A stretch of DNA of 64,000 nucleotides from Candidatus Nitrosopumilus sediminis (GCF_000299395.1 NC_018656.1:1-64000); one strand, 5' to 3'; shown: positions 1 through 10,457, counted from the first letter of the stretch. The notes: generated from the sequence alone by a model not told the origin. Program-made: numbers and translations.

Positions 1-2966
1 TTTCCCTCTCCGAATCAATCTCACTATCTGACACTCTAACAAGAGACACACAAAGAGACCTCACCCGTTCCCTAACTGAATCAATCTCCATTACTGATTC
101 AGTAAATATCACAAAATTGTTGATTATGAAAACATCTGAAATAATTTCAGATACAACTATCAATGTAACATTCAATCAAAACCTAAATGCCGCAACAGTA
201 TCTGTATCTGACTTTACAATTCTTTCACCTTTAGGAAAAACTGTCACTGCAGTTTCAGTATCTGGTAATGTAGTTACATTAACTATATCTCCTCCTTTAG
301 GTGCATCAGAAGCTGCAACTATACAGCTCTCTTCTGGAGTATCTAGTACCTTAGGACAAGTGGCACTTACTCCACAGACTAGTACCGATCCTGATGGTGA
401 TAGTGTAGTAGTTGCACCAAAAATCACTTTGATTGCTACTAAGAACATACCATATACTGTGACTGGTACATCTGAATCCAATTCATCAATTGAAATCTAT
501 GATGGTGCCACTCTAAAAGGAACTGGAATTGCAAATAATACTGGAAGTTGGACTGTATCTATATCTGGATTATCTGACGGAACTCATTCAATTACTGCAA
601 AACAAACAGACACATCAGGTAATTTTGCAACTTCATCAGGCTATACTGTTATAGTTTCATCAACCAATCCAAACACTTTGGTAAATACCACCCCTGATAC
701 TGTTACAGTGCCGGTTCAAACATCTAATACCCAAATAATTCTCTTCCCAACATCAAATGTTAGTACAATTACCATTCCTCGTACTGCCACTCAAAATATT
801 ATTCTAGATTATTCTCAACTTGGAGGACCCGTCAATCAGGTTACAATTCCTCAAAAAGAAACTATTACTTTCTTTTCTCCACATCAACACGAAGATAATG
901 TTTTAGAAGATGACGCTGGAATAATTGTCATTGCAGATGGTACAATCATTACAGGACCTGGTACGTGGAATAAACTAGTCACAATAAACCCATCAAGTAC
1001 GGTATCATTACCTGATGAAACTTCGCAGTCAGGCTCAACTATTACCACTGTATCATATAGTGAAACTGCAGTATTTTCAGTAGGTCTTGATTCTGGTTCA
1101 CTACAACTCAGCAAGCCAGCAAGAATCGAATTCACAAATGATGCACTACCAGGATTTGTACCATTCTTTGTTGATTCCTCTGGCACCATCACATTCGTTT
1201 ATGCACTACCAGGATTTGTACCATTCTTTGTTGATTCCTCTGGCACCATCACATTCGTTTCTGTAACATGTGCTTCAGATGATCTTGCAACTGCATTGCC
1301 TGCTGGAATACACGAATGTTTCATTGTAATTGGAGATGATATTGTAGTTTACACTGACCACTTTACCAAATTCGGTGTTTCAAAGAAATCAACCTCACAC
1401 TCTTCAGTTACAGGTGGAGCAGGCACTGGTGGTAGTGGCAGGACTGGTGTCGGTCCTGGAGCAGCTGGTACATCTAGAGTAGGCGGATTTGGTGGACTAC
1501 TTGATACCCCCCTTACAATCAATGAGGTATCATATGACAAATGTAATGAGAACATGGCAAGAATTCTAGTCTCAAGTGATGCAGATACTCCACCAACAGT
1601 CAAAATATCTACTGCAAAATCCGGAGTCGTATATGCCACATTAGCACAAGTTCAGCCATATGAAGACATTAACAAATTCTCTACTATTGATAAATATCTC
1701 TATGAATTGCCAATATCATCTGACGAGTCATTCTTAATGATATCAGTTACAGAAGAAAAAGGAACTACAAACAATACTGTCCAGTCATCAATAAAATTAT
1801 TGTCATGTGAAGGAACTTCAGTGTTTGTCCCACTTCCTGAATATGAACTTCCAAAAGCCTCAGAATATGCTCCAAGAATATTTGATGCCAAAGTTCAGAT
1901 TGCTAACGGTACAACATATGATGCAAAAACAGAATCAAAATTCCTATACGTTGATGGCCAAGACTTGAGAGTCTCTGCAATAATTGATAGTGATACTTTG
2001 CTAAAACGTGTAGAACTCAGATCAATTGCTATGGGACAATCTGACGATCAATACATTTCAGTTGTAATGGATGTAGAATCTTTGTATGTTTCAGATTCTA
2101 TTAGCTTGGTTAGCGGATCAATCCCATCATTTTTGATGGTAGAGCCTGGTATGATCTATTGGTTACACATCACTGATGAGAATGATAATGTATCAGAATC
2201 TGCTCATTACAACATTGGTGTAAAGCCAAGCCAAGTATCTGATGTAGAAGTTGAAGTTGATATGCCAACGATTAGACCATCAGGCTCAACTATCAAACCA
2301 GAATTCTACATATTCAATGAGGATTCTCCATCATATGGAATTGTCTCACTAGTAATTAATGGACAAGTAGTATCAAAGAAATCCCAGCTATTTGGCACAG
2401 GACAAACTCATGTTGTCTTTAACTGGAATATTCCAAAATCTGATAGTTATGTTACATATGACTTTGAAGGAAAAGTAGATTTGTATGATAATGCAATTAT
2501 TACAGAATCTGCTCTAGTTTCTAGTCATCCAAAAACTATCTCTGTAGTAGCATCAGATATGCCTGCATTAAAAGTGATTAGTCAAGACGAACAAGTATTA
2601 GCTGATCCTGCTCTAGTCTATGCATCTGATGATAATACTGAATTAAGATTCAAAGTAACTGATCCTCAGGGACAGTGTATCATTGGTGCATCAACAGAAT
2701 GTCTAATCAAAGACAGTACATTTGGTAAACGTGGTGGACTAGAAAGCATTCCATATGGAGAACAGATACTCCGAGTAAAATATAGTGGAGCAGATAATAT
2801 ACTTGAAAGATTCTCAATTACTTCAGTTGATCCAATAATTGGTCAATGGAATGTATCACTTGTAGCTGATGATGGATTTGTACAAGAAGCACATGCATCA
2901 GAAGATCCAATTGTAAAAATAAAATACAGGTATCATTCAAAAACAATTACTGTAAAATCTAATTAA
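1..2966 (+). CDS. Large repetitive cell-surface protein, 3' part (cut by left window edge)
   Basis: The reading frame is open from the first bases of the window, so the gene begins upstream and the internal start codons near 117 are not real starts. The first 35 codons encode Ser/Thr-rich repeats of the SESIS-x-x-DS kind, typical of giant surface proteins. A SbsA/CopC-like Ig segment follows, then a bacterial Ig-like domain around bases 420-660. A Gly/Ser-rich linker lies near 1420-1500, with a long beta-rich C-terminal region after it. No C-terminal membrane helix or sorting signal is obvious, so the anchoring mode is unknown. An exact 60-bp tandem duplication lies at 1141-1260. It probably acts as an S-layer-associated or adhesion protein outside the cell, but this is inferred from architecture only. 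Confidence 0.8.
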   Translation, partial: SLSESISLSDTLTRDTQRDLTRSLTESISITDSVNITKLLIMKTSEIISDTTINVTFNQNLNAATVSVSDFTILSPLGKTVTAVSVSGNVVTLTISPPLGASEAATIQLSSGVSSTLGQVALTPQTSTDPDGDSVVVAPKITLIATKNIPYTVTGTSESNSSIEIYDGATLKGTGIANNTGSWTVSISGLSDGTHSITAKQTDTSGNFATSSGYTVIVSSTNPNTLVNTTPDTVTVPVQTSNTQIILFPTSNVSTITIPRTATQNIILDYSQLGGPVNQVTIPQKETITFFSPHQHEDNVLEDDAGIIVIADGTIITGPGTWNKLVTINPSSTVSLPDETSQSGSTITTVSYSETAVFSVGLDSGSLQLSKPARIEFTNDALPGFVPFFVDSSGTITFVYALPGFVPFFVDSSGTITFVSVTCASDDLATALPAGIHECFIVIGDDIVVYTDHFTKFGVSKKSTSHSSVTGGAGTGGSGRTGVGPGAAGTSRVGGFGGLLDTPLTINEVSYDKCNENMARILVSSDADTPPTVKISTAKSGVVYATLAQVQPYEDINKFSTIDKYLYELPISSDESFLMISVTEEKGTTNNTVQSSIKLLSCEGTSVFVPLPEYELPKASEYAPRIFDAKVQIANGTTYDAKTESKFLYVDGQDLRVSAIIDSDTLLKRVELRSIAMGQSDDQYISVVMDVESLYVSDSISLVSGSIPSFLMVEPGMIYWLHITDENDNVSESAHYNIGVKPSQVSDVEVEVDMPTIRPSGSTIKPEFYIFNEDSPSYGIVSLVINGQVVSKKSQLFGTGQTHVVFNWNIPKSDSYVTYDFEGKVDLYDNAIITESALVSSHPKTISVVASDMPALKVISQDEQVLADPALVYASDDNTELRFKVTDPQGQCIIGASTECLIKDSTFGKRGGLESIPYGEQILRVKYSGADNILERFSITSVDPIIGQWNVSLVADDGFVQEAHASEDPIVKIKYRYHSKTITVKSN
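1141..1260 (+). repeat. Exact 60-bp tandem duplication inside the surface-protein gene
   Basis: Bases 1141-1200 and 1201-1260 are identical. Because 60 is a multiple of three, the frame is kept and a 20-residue block (core ALPGFVPFFVDSSGTITFV) appears twice in succession. Identity stops sharply at both borders, so the duplication is recent or an assembly artefact. Confidence 0.97.
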
Positions 2967-2992
2967 TCATGTGATTGTTTTTTAAAATATTC

Positions 2993-4450
2993 TCAGGGAT
3001 ATGCAGTTGAACTTTGTAATATAGAATCCAATTCTGAAATGTTAATTCTATTTTGTTCCATAGAGTCTCTTTTTCTAATTGTTACTGTATTATCTTCTAA
3101 AGTTTGATGATCAATAGTAATGGCAAAGGGGGAACCAACTTCATCCAATCTTCTGTATCGCCTACCAATGGCACCAGAATGATCCAAGAATACATCGTAT
3201 CTTCTTTTAATTTGAAGGTAAATCTCGTCAGTTTTTTCTTTGAGGCCATCTTTTTTTACCAGTGACAAAATTCCTACATGTACAGGAGCAAGATATGGCT
3301 TTAGAGATAGTACAATTCTTTCATGTTCTTTATCATCTTTGAGGCTGTGCTCCAAAATTGTATAGAGGCTTCTATCAATTCCCATTGATATCTCAAATAC
3401 ATGTGGTAAAACTTTCTCATCTTCATCCATTATCTCAAATTTCTGCTTACTCTTTTTTTCATGACTGGACAAATCATAGTCAGATCTATAGTTACATGCA
3501 ACAAGTTCTAGCCATCCAATTGTAGTTTCCACTTCAAAATCAAATGCAACCTCGGCATAGAATGCCTTTTCCTTATCTCCTAATTTTCTAAATCTACTTT
3601 TTGTGATATCAATTCCTGTTTTCTCATAAAACTCTGTTAAAATTCCCAGATAATATGCAACAAACTTGTTTGGAACAACTCCTGATTCTACTGCTTCTTT
3701 GCATGTCATGGATACTGGATCCGAATCTGTTTGAACTCTGATAATGACGTCCTGAATCTCTGAAAACTTTTCAATCTCAAATAGCTTGTTTGGATTACAA
3801 AATACTTCAATTTCTGCCTGATAAAACTCCCTTAATCGAAGCAGGCTTTGTCTAGGTGCAATTTCATTTCTGAAACTCTTTCCTACTTGGGCAATCCCTA
3901 AAGGAAGTTTACCCCTCATAGTCTTGTATAGTCTGGGAAAATCTACAAAAATTGATTGGCATGTCTCAGGTCGCAGATATGCTTCTTCTTCTTCCGGACC
4001 AATACCGACTTTGAACATCATATTGAAATTCTTTGCTTTATCAAAATCCCCCTTACATTTTGGACATTTGATATTATTTTCAGAAATAGCTCTATCAAAC
4101 TCTTCCAAATCTGCACTCTCAGGAATTTCTATTTGTACAAGTTCTGCAATTGTTCTATCTGCTCTATATGTTGAATTACATTTTGTACATTTTATTATTG
4201 GATCAGCAAAATTTCCTAAATGACCTGATGCTTCAAAAACTGATTTTGACATTATCTGAGATCCATCAATCTCCAACATTCCATCTCTTCGGATTAATTC
4301 CCTTCTCCACAATTCAAGAAATTTATTTTTTAAGCTAACTCCAGATGGTCCATATTCCCAAAATCCCGCCTGTGCATCAGCATAAACTTCACAGCTAGGA
4401 AAGTAAAATCCACGCTCAAGTGCTAGTTTCATTACTGATTCATAATCCAT
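2993..4450 (-). CDS. glyS: Glycyl-tRNA synthetase (archaeal/eukaryotic dimeric class II type)
   Basis: Charges tRNA-Gly with glycine in the cytoplasm. The N-terminus (RGFYFPSCEVY, then GFWEYGPSGVSLKN) is the GlyRS signature. Two Cys pairs follow (CTKC, CPKC) in the insertion domain. The class II motif 2 region is FRNEIAPRQSLLRLREF, and motif 3 contains GIDRSLYTIL. The C-terminal third is the anticodon-binding domain. At about 485 residues it has the usual archaeal length. The longer frame starts on GTG at 4462; I prefer the ATG at 4450, which gives MDYESVMKLALERGF and fits the family N-terminus. It is convergent with the surface-protein gene, with a 26-bp gap. Confidence 0.96.
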   Translation of the reverse strand: MDYESVMKLALERGFYFPSCEVYADAQAGFWEYGPSGVSLKNKFLELWRRELIRRDGMLEIDGSQIMSKSVFEASGHLGNFADPIIKCTKCNSTYRADRTIAELVQIEIPESADLEEFDRAISENNIKCPKCKGDFDKAKNFNMMFKVGIGPEEEEAYLRPETCQSIFVDFPRLYKTMRGKLPLGIAQVGKSFRNEIAPRQSLLRLREFYQAEIEVFCNPNKLFEIEKFSEIQDVIIRVQTDSDPVSMTCKEAVESGVVPNKFVAYYLGILTEFYEKTGIDITKSRFRKLGDKEKAFYAEVAFDFEVETTIGWLELVACNYRSDYDLSSHEKKSKQKFEIMDEDEKVLPHVFEISMGIDRSLYTILEHSLKDDKEHERIVLSLKPYLAPVHVGILSLVKKDGLKEKTDEIYLQIKRRYDVFLDHSGAIGRRYRRLDEVGSPFAITIDHQTLEDNTVTIRKRDSMEQNRINISELDSILQSSTAYP

Positions 4451-4481
4451 TATAACATTCACTCACTCGTGAAATAAATTT

Positions 4482-5321
4482 CTACGCAAATCCTTTTGCA
4501 ACTCTAACATTTTCAAAGTCATCTCTATCATCATCTATTGGGGTCTCTAAAATTATGGGGATTTTTTTCTTATTGGCAAGTTTAACAACAGATGAAATTC
4601 CTTTCTCTCCAATTCCTCCTAATCCTAAATGATAATGTCTATCAAGATTACAACCAAGTTCCCCCTTTGCATCATTTAGATGAAGAATTTTCAAATTATC
4701 CATTCCAACATATTTATCAAATTCAGCAAAAGTCTTCTTCACATCACTTTCAGTCTTCAAATCATATCCTGCAACAAATGCATGACATGTGTCAAAACAT
4801 ATACCAAACTTTTTTGAAGGCTTTAGTTGTTTAAAAATTTCCCCCAATTGTTTAAAGTCTGAACCAACAGAATTTTTTTGTCCTGCAGTATTTTCTAATA
4901 AAATCATTACATCATTTTTTGTTTTCCCAGCTCTTGTTAATCCTTCAACTAGCCTCTTGATTCCAGCTTCATCACCAGTTCCTAAATGACTGCCAAGATG
5001 TGTTACTAAATATGGAATTCCTAACTGTGCACATCTTTGAACTTCATCAATCAAAGTTTTTACAGATTTTTCAAATCCATCATCTTTAGGAGTTGCAAGA
5101 TTTGGTAAATATGGCATATGTGCACACGTTGCAAATCTATCAATCTTACTTGCTTTTAGTTTTGATTTGAAATTATCAATGTCTTTCTTTGTCAGTTCTT
5201 TTGCATGCCAACCCCTTGGATTTCTTGTAAATATCTGAAATGCAGAGCATTCTCTTTCAACAGCATTATCTACTGATTTATCAATTGATCCAGATATTGA
5301 GACATGACATCCAACTTGCAT
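4482..5321 (-). CDS. nfo: Endonuclease IV (AP endonuclease, Nfo family)
   Basis: Cleaves DNA at abasic sites in base excision repair. It is a TIM-barrel enzyme with three metal ions. The metal ligands are visible in order: THLGSHLG, LLENTAGQ, CFDTCHAFVAGYD, LHLNDAKG, DRHYHLGLGGIG and IILETP. The start is placed at the ATG at 5321 because MQVGCHVSISGSIDKSV is the normal N-terminus. The frame extends to 5369, but the extra 16 residues have no counterpart in the family; an ATG three codons upstream (5330) is also possible. It lies 31 bp upstream of the glyS start on the same strand and may share its transcript. It is divergent from priL. Confidence 0.95.
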   Translation of the reverse strand: MQVGCHVSISGSIDKSVDNAVERECSAFQIFTRNPRGWHAKELTKKDIDNFKSKLKASKIDRFATCAHMPYLPNLATPKDDGFEKSVKTLIDEVQRCAQLGIPYLVTHLGSHLGTGDEAGIKRLVEGLTRAGKTKNDVMILLENTAGQKNSVGSDFKQLGEIFKQLKPSKKFGICFDTCHAFVAGYDLKTESDVKKTFAEFDKYVGMDNLKILHLNDAKGELGCNLDRHYHLGLGGIGEKGISSVVKLANKKKIPIILETPIDDDRDDFENVRVAKGFA

Positions 5322-5407
5322 ATACAACATTTTTCTCAAAACATAATTTAAACCAGCGACAATATTCAAAAAATCAGATTTTTAAGTAAACTCAGCAAAT
5401 TACTTTC

Positions 5408-6433
5408 ATGCTTGCACTAGGACAAGATGAAATTGCAAAATATCCATTCCTAGCAGATGCTGGACAATATCTAAAAGATCAGGGATTTTCACTTGAGCAG
5501 TTCGGTTCAGATCCTGACTTGAAACAGCTCATCGAAAAGGCATATGAAAGAATTCTAGTTGCAGCAGACGGTAAGATATACAAATCTGATCTGGATGGAG
5601 ATCATGTCTCAAAAGAAGCTGCTTTGCCAAGAGAAGTTTTTTCCTTTCTATTAGCTATTGTTTTATTGAAGCTAAGTGGAATGCATACTCTAATCAAGAG
5701 ATTTGCCCTAGCTGAGGCAAGACGTGCAGAAAAATATTTGGAAAAAGATCTTGCCAATATATCAGATGAATCAAAAAATCAACTTGCAATTAGAGTAATT
5801 GATGATCTTTTTTCAGTTCAAGTAGAAAAATCTGATGATTATTTTATAATTCCTGTTTCTGATTATCTGAAACATTCTATTAATTTTCATGAAAGAGAAT
5901 GGAAATTAATCAATCGTCATGTTGAAAATGGTCAAGTTTTCCTTTCTCCACATGAAACAGTCAGATTGATAAGAAAAGAATTAGGTACATACATCAATTC
6001 AAAAATTATTAATGCAAAAACACCTACAATGATTCCTGGATTTGAAGATTCTGTAAACAAACTAGTTTCGTTATCAAAAAAATTTACAATATATACTGTA
6101 ACAACTGGTGAATATCCACCATGTGTAAAACACGCAATTGACATACTTGAAAAAGGAGAAAATCTTCCCCACTCTGGACGATTCATGCTTGCAACATTTC
6201 TTTTATCAAAAGGACAAACAGTGCAACAAATTGCACCATTATTCAAAAATGCACCAGACTATAATGAACGTGTTACACTTTACCAACTTAATCACTTGGC
6301 TGGAACTTCAGGTAGTGGAACTCAATATTCATGCCCATCATGCGAGAAATTAAAAACACAAAATCTATGCTTTGCAACATCAGAGTGTGATAATATAATT
6401 AATCCCTTACAATTTGGAAGGAAGAAAAAATAA
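5408..6433 (+). CDS. priL: DNA primase large subunit PriL
   Basis: Regulatory subunit of the archaeal/eukaryotic-type primase, which makes RNA primers at replication forks with PriS. The N-terminal helical part starts LALGQDEIAKYPFLADA, as in other PriL proteins. The C-terminal part holds four cysteines (EYPPC, then CPSC and LC) that in the family bind a 4Fe-4S cluster. At 341 residues it is normal length. The stop codon overlaps the priS start by one base (TAATG), indicating translational coupling. A T/A-rich box about 25 bases before the ATG suggests a nearly leaderless transcript. Confidence 0.93.
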   Translation: MLALGQDEIAKYPFLADAGQYLKDQGFSLEQFGSDPDLKQLIEKAYERILVAADGKIYKSDLDGDHVSKEAALPREVFSFLLAIVLLKLSGMHTLIKRFALAEARRAEKYLEKDLANISDESKNQLAIRVIDDLFSVQVEKSDDYFIIPVSDYLKHSINFHEREWKLINRHVENGQVFLSPHETVRLIRKELGTYINSKIINAKTPTMIPGFEDSVNKLVSLSKKFTIYTVTTGEYPPCVKHAIDILEKGENLPHSGRFMLATFLLSKGQTVQQIAPLFKNAPDYNERVTLYQLNHLAGTSGSGTQYSCPSCEKLKTQNLCFATSECDNIINPLQFGRKKK

Positions 6434-7554
6434 TGCAAGAATCTGATATACAGTTTCTAGAAAATTCATTTAAAAAATACTATTTTGATCATTTTGATCA
6501 AATCAAAGTTCCCGAAAGAACTTCTGAAAGAGAATTTGGTTATCAAAAATTCAATTCTGGAATGACTCGTCATATAGCAATAAAAGATGATAAAGAATTA
6601 CACCTTATGTTAATTCAAAATATTCCATCTGATGTTTACTGCTCTAATGCATACTATACATTTCCAAATTTGCCTATGAATGAAAAAGATTGGAAAGAGG
6701 CAGATCTAATTTTTGATATAGATGCAAAAGATCTTAATTTATCATGTAGAAAAAGCCATACATTGTCAATTTGCAATGAATGTAGTGAAATTTCAAAAAA
6801 TTCCTCCCAATGTTCAAAATGTAATTCTACTAAGATAGAAAAAAAATCCCTACCATGCAAAAATTGTATTGATGCATCAAAAATAGAAGTCTCAAAATTG
6901 TCTGAAGTTTTAATTGACGATCTTGCTGTAAATAAAGAGAACATTCATGTTTATTTTTCTGGAAATGAAGGATTTCATGTTTATGTGTATAATTCACAAT
7001 TTCAAAAAATTGGATCAAGGGAAAGATCAGAATTAACAGATTATATCTCACTACGTGGAGCAATCCCTGAAACATTTGGAATGAAGAAACTAAAACAAGA
7101 CCGTGCATTATTTCCTGACTTTGATGAAAAAGGATGGAGGGGAAGATTTGCAAAACAAGTTTTTGGTTCAAAATCAAAACGCTCAAAAATAATTACAGAA
7201 TTACTTGCAAATGGTTATGCTTCTTTTCAAAAAACTCTTGATGATGTATCAGAAAATATTGGAGTGAAAATAGATCCTAATGTAACTATGGATATCCATA
7301 GAATTTTTAGATTACCTGGTTCCATTAACAGTAAAAGTGGTCTAACAAAAATTCAGTGTAATGATTTAACAAAATTTGATCCATACACTGAAGCATCTTT
7401 TATCAGTGATGATACGGTAGAGGTTTTTGCAAATTGTCCGATTGAATTTAAATTAAAAAATAAGAAATTTGGACCATACATTAACGAAAAAATAACAATC
7501 CCCACATTTGCAGCAGTTTACATGATTTGTAAAAAACTAGCTAGAATAGCTTGA
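6433..7554 (+). CDS. priS: DNA primase small (catalytic) subunit PriS
   Basis: Catalytic subunit that polymerises primers. The catalytic aspartates lie in ADLIFDIDAKDLN. The SGNEGFHVYV motif is the conserved nucleotide-binding His segment. A zinc-knob region with several Cys residues (CNECS, CSKCNS, CKNC) sits between them. The third acidic region, with MDIHRIFRLPGSINSKSG, is typical. At 373 residues it is normal length. It overlaps priL by one base, so the two subunits are made together. Confidence 0.95.
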   Translation: MQESDIQFLENSFKKYYFDHFDQIKVPERTSEREFGYQKFNSGMTRHIAIKDDKELHLMLIQNIPSDVYCSNAYYTFPNLPMNEKDWKEADLIFDIDAKDLNLSCRKSHTLSICNECSEISKNSSQCSKCNSTKIEKKSLPCKNCIDASKIEVSKLSEVLIDDLAVNKENIHVYFSGNEGFHVYVYNSQFQKIGSRERSELTDYISLRGAIPETFGMKKLKQDRALFPDFDEKGWRGRFAKQVFGSKSKRSKIITELLANGYASFQKTLDDVSENIGVKIDPNVTMDIHRIFRLPGSINSKSGLTKIQCNDLTKFDPYTEASFISDDTVEVFANCPIEFKLKNKKFGPYINEKITIPTFAAVYMICKKLARIA

Positions 7555-7601
7555 TTTTACTGGTAAGACATTAATTTACCAAATCTCAAGAAAATTTAGT
7601 T

Positions 7602-10457
7602 TTGTATAGCGCCTCTACTGACAAGCAAGCTCCACCTCCTGATGCTGGAAAATACATCAGATTGGGTATTGTTGCAATTATTGGAATTGTAATTTTCGCT
7701 ATGGTAGGCAATCAGGCAGTTATTTTATCCATGAATTTCACTGAATTTGGCGATCAATTTACCAAGCCTCTCTACTACACACTAATTTCTGCAATAATAC
7801 TATCTGCGATTGCTCTAGTTCGAGTAAACATTGCAGCAAGGTCTTCAATCTTCTGGTATGCAATTAGTACTGGAATTGGATTTCTAGGTGGTGGAGGACA
7901 ACAACCAATTTCAAATACCCTAAAAAGTTTTAGAGATTACAAACTATCATCACCACAATTTGTAATATGGCAAATGACCAAGATCCTTCTTTTCGGAGCT
8001 TTCTTTGCAAATATTATGTTTGGATTTGCAGCAATGTCATTTATTGATGGGAACACTTTGGGATTAGAGAATTTACCTTCGTTGTTTACTCTACCCTTTG
8101 TAACTCCTGATAACAATCCAAACTATGCATCAGAAAACGTCGTTCCTATGATTCCTGCCTTAGTAATTTTGATTCCACCATTACTTGCAGCAATTGGACT
8201 TCGTCTAGTTTTGTATGTTGGAATTCACAGAATAATTAATGTAATTACATCTTATCTCCAAGATTCTAATGAAGGCAAGCCACGATATCTAAATTATGTT
8301 TCAACCATTGAAGGAATAATTGGTATAGGTATCATTTGGGCCGGAATTAATTTATTTTTTACTGATCAAATTGATTACAATACACGATATGTAATTGGCG
8401 GTACTCTTGTTATTGGTTTTGCATTAATTGCATTTTCAATAATTGATAGAATTAGAGCACGTGTACTAACTCATATGTTTAAACGAGATGTGTATATTAG
8501 ATTTTTAACAATTGTTGCAATTGCAATTATAGTTACAGGAGTTGTATCAGTAAACAATAGTATTGCAGATGCAAAGAAGATTGAATATTTGGGACCATAC
8601 ACGGCTCAACAAATAGGAGTAAATCGTTATTTAGGTGAATTAAATGATGTTCAAGAAAATACTCATGATGTTCAATTAACATCAGTTTCTGCAAATAATA
8701 TTAAAAATTATGTAAAACAAAATAGTGATGTCCTTGATGTCATTCGAGTTTGGGACTGGGAAGCAGCTTTTGCAAAATTAAAACCTGAGATAGGTCTAAT
8801 TCCATATGTAGACTTTGAAGATAATGATATTCTTCGTTTTAACAATACTTTGTATTGGACAGCCTCAATGAAGCCAATTTTACCAACCTCTGTCAGCCTT
8901 GAAAATAGATGGTATAATGAACATCTAGTATACACTCACGTACCTGATGGATTTCTTACTTTAGAAGCAACTGATGGACAAATTGTCGATAGTGGCGAAT
9001 TCTTCAAACAAAGAGAAATTTACTATGGTGAGGGTGGATTATTTGAGCAAACTTGGTCTGGTTATCCTAAATCACGAGGTGATACTAGTGCAGAGCTTGG
9101 AGGAGTATCTTATTCAGGATTAGGTGGATTAGATGTTCCACCACCATTGAGCTGGATATTTGAGCCAAACTTTTTGCTTTCATTTCCAGGCGAACCAGTA
9201 CATATCATGAGATACAAAGATGTCCATGACAGAATGGAAACTCTGTATCCATACTTTCTATATGATTTGTTTGGAAAAGAATTGGATTCACTCCCTGTAA
9301 CTGATGGAGAAAATTCTTATTGGTTAATTCCATTAATTATTGGATTTGATACCGGTGATGTTCCATGGTCTGTTGGAAATCCATATTTGCGTTTGGTAGG
9401 TTATGCACTGGTTGATTCTTACAATGGTGATATTCAATTATTAAAAACTGGAGATGATTTCTTTACTGAAATGTTTGCTAGTCAATATTCTGAACAATTC
9501 AAACCTATGCCGGCATGGTTAGAAGAACAAATACGATATCCTGTTGAACTGTTCAATTGGAAAACCGAGATGTATAACATCTACCATGTAACTAATGTAG
9601 AGACATTTATTCAAGCTAACGAATTTTATGAAATACCTCGTGGACTTGACACCTATTATGTTGAAGCAAAACCTCCTGGATTTGATCAAACAGAATTCAT
9701 AGGATTGCTCTCATTGGAATTACGAGGTTCTCAAGGTAGAAATCTTGCAGGATATATGGTAGTAGAGAATGATCTTACTAATCTCGGAGACATGCAATTT
9801 TATGAAGTTCCATTAAACTCTACAACTAAATTAATTGGCCCTACAGCAGTTAGAGAAGCCCTTGATAGAGATCCAGAATTTGCTCAACTAAAGACCCTCT
9901 TGAGAAATCCAAGAATCGGTGATAATATTTTATACCGTGTAGGTGATCATGATATTTACTTTATTCCTGTTTATACTGCAGGTGCTGGTGGAGTTGTTGC
10001 TCAATTAGGAACAATTGCAGCAGTTGGTGCTGCATTTAATGGAGAATATTTCGTTGGATTAGGTGAAACTCAAGAAAAAGCATTTGAAGCGTATTTGAAG
10101 AAGGTTTCTGGTGTAGCATCTACAACAACTACAGCTGATGATAATTATGTAGAATTAATTAGAAGTGACAGAATTGATATTATCAAGTCATTATTTGAAA
10201 CAAACGGAATTTCTGTTTCTGAACCCACATCCATTCAAATTCCACTTTCATTTAATGAAGGAGAAATATTTTTCTTTACTGAAAGTGATCGTGCAGATGC
10301 CGAAGAATTCTTGCTTGAATTTATAGATGACTTTGTGAAACCACGTAGTGATAGAGTCTTCATGTGGCAAGAGGATACAAATCTCAATATTGGAACTGTG
10401 TTTGTAAAAGATGGACTTCCTGAGATACATTATGTCTCAATTGAGGTAGGCAACTAA
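7602..10457 (+). CDS. UPF0182 (COG1615) family large membrane protein
   Basis: Integral membrane protein of unknown function, 951 residues. The N-terminal third holds about seven hydrophobic segments (first at residues 21-41). A long extracytoplasmic part follows with family landmarks: VHIMRYKDVHDRMETLYPYF, a region ending in PAWLEEQIRYPVELFNWKTEMYNIYHVT, and a Gly/Ala-rich stretch near residues 790-805. Translation probably begins on TTG at 7602; no ATG lies before the first membrane segment. The stop codon directly abuts the TTG of the next gene, so the two are likely co-expressed. The family is widespread in actinobacteria and some archaea, and no activity is established to my knowledge. 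Confidence 0.85.
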   Translation: MYSASTDKQAPPPDAGKYIRLGIVAIIGIVIFAMVGNQAVILSMNFTEFGDQFTKPLYYTLISAIILSAIALVRVNIAARSSIFWYAISTGIGFLGGGGQQPISNTLKSFRDYKLSSPQFVIWQMTKILLFGAFFANIMFGFAAMSFIDGNTLGLENLPSLFTLPFVTPDNNPNYASENVVPMIPALVILIPPLLAAIGLRLVLYVGIHRIINVITSYLQDSNEGKPRYLNYVSTIEGIIGIGIIWAGINLFFTDQIDYNTRYVIGGTLVIGFALIAFSIIDRIRARVLTHMFKRDVYIRFLTIVAIAIIVTGVVSVNNSIADAKKIEYLGPYTAQQIGVNRYLGELNDVQENTHDVQLTSVSANNIKNYVKQNSDVLDVIRVWDWEAAFAKLKPEIGLIPYVDFEDNDILRFNNTLYWTASMKPILPTSVSLENRWYNEHLVYTHVPDGFLTLEATDGQIVDSGEFFKQREIYYGEGGLFEQTWSGYPKSRGDTSAELGGVSYSGLGGLDVPPPLSWIFEPNFLLSFPGEPVHIMRYKDVHDRMETLYPYFLYDLFGKELDSLPVTDGENSYWLIPLIIGFDTGDVPWSVGNPYLRLVGYALVDSYNGDIQLLKTGDDFFTEMFASQYSEQFKPMPAWLEEQIRYPVELFNWKTEMYNIYHVTNVETFIQANEFYEIPRGLDTYYVEAKPPGFDQTEFIGLLSLELRGSQGRNLAGYMVVENDLTNLGDMQFYEVPLNSTTKLIGPTAVREALDRDPEFAQLKTLLRNPRIGDNILYRVGDHDIYFIPVYTAGAGGVVAQLGTIAAVGAAFNGEYFVGLGETQEKAFEAYLKKVSGVASTTTTADDNYVELIRSDRIDIIKSLFETNGISVSEPTSIQIPLSFNEGEIFFFTESDRADAEEFLLEFIDDFVKPRSDRVFMWQEDTNLNIGTVFVKDGLPEIHYVSIEVGN

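Noticed and set aside
4150-4338. Hydrophobic and mixed antisense frames over glyS and other genes
   Set aside because: They overlap strongly conserved coding sequence on the other strand and have no start context or family match.
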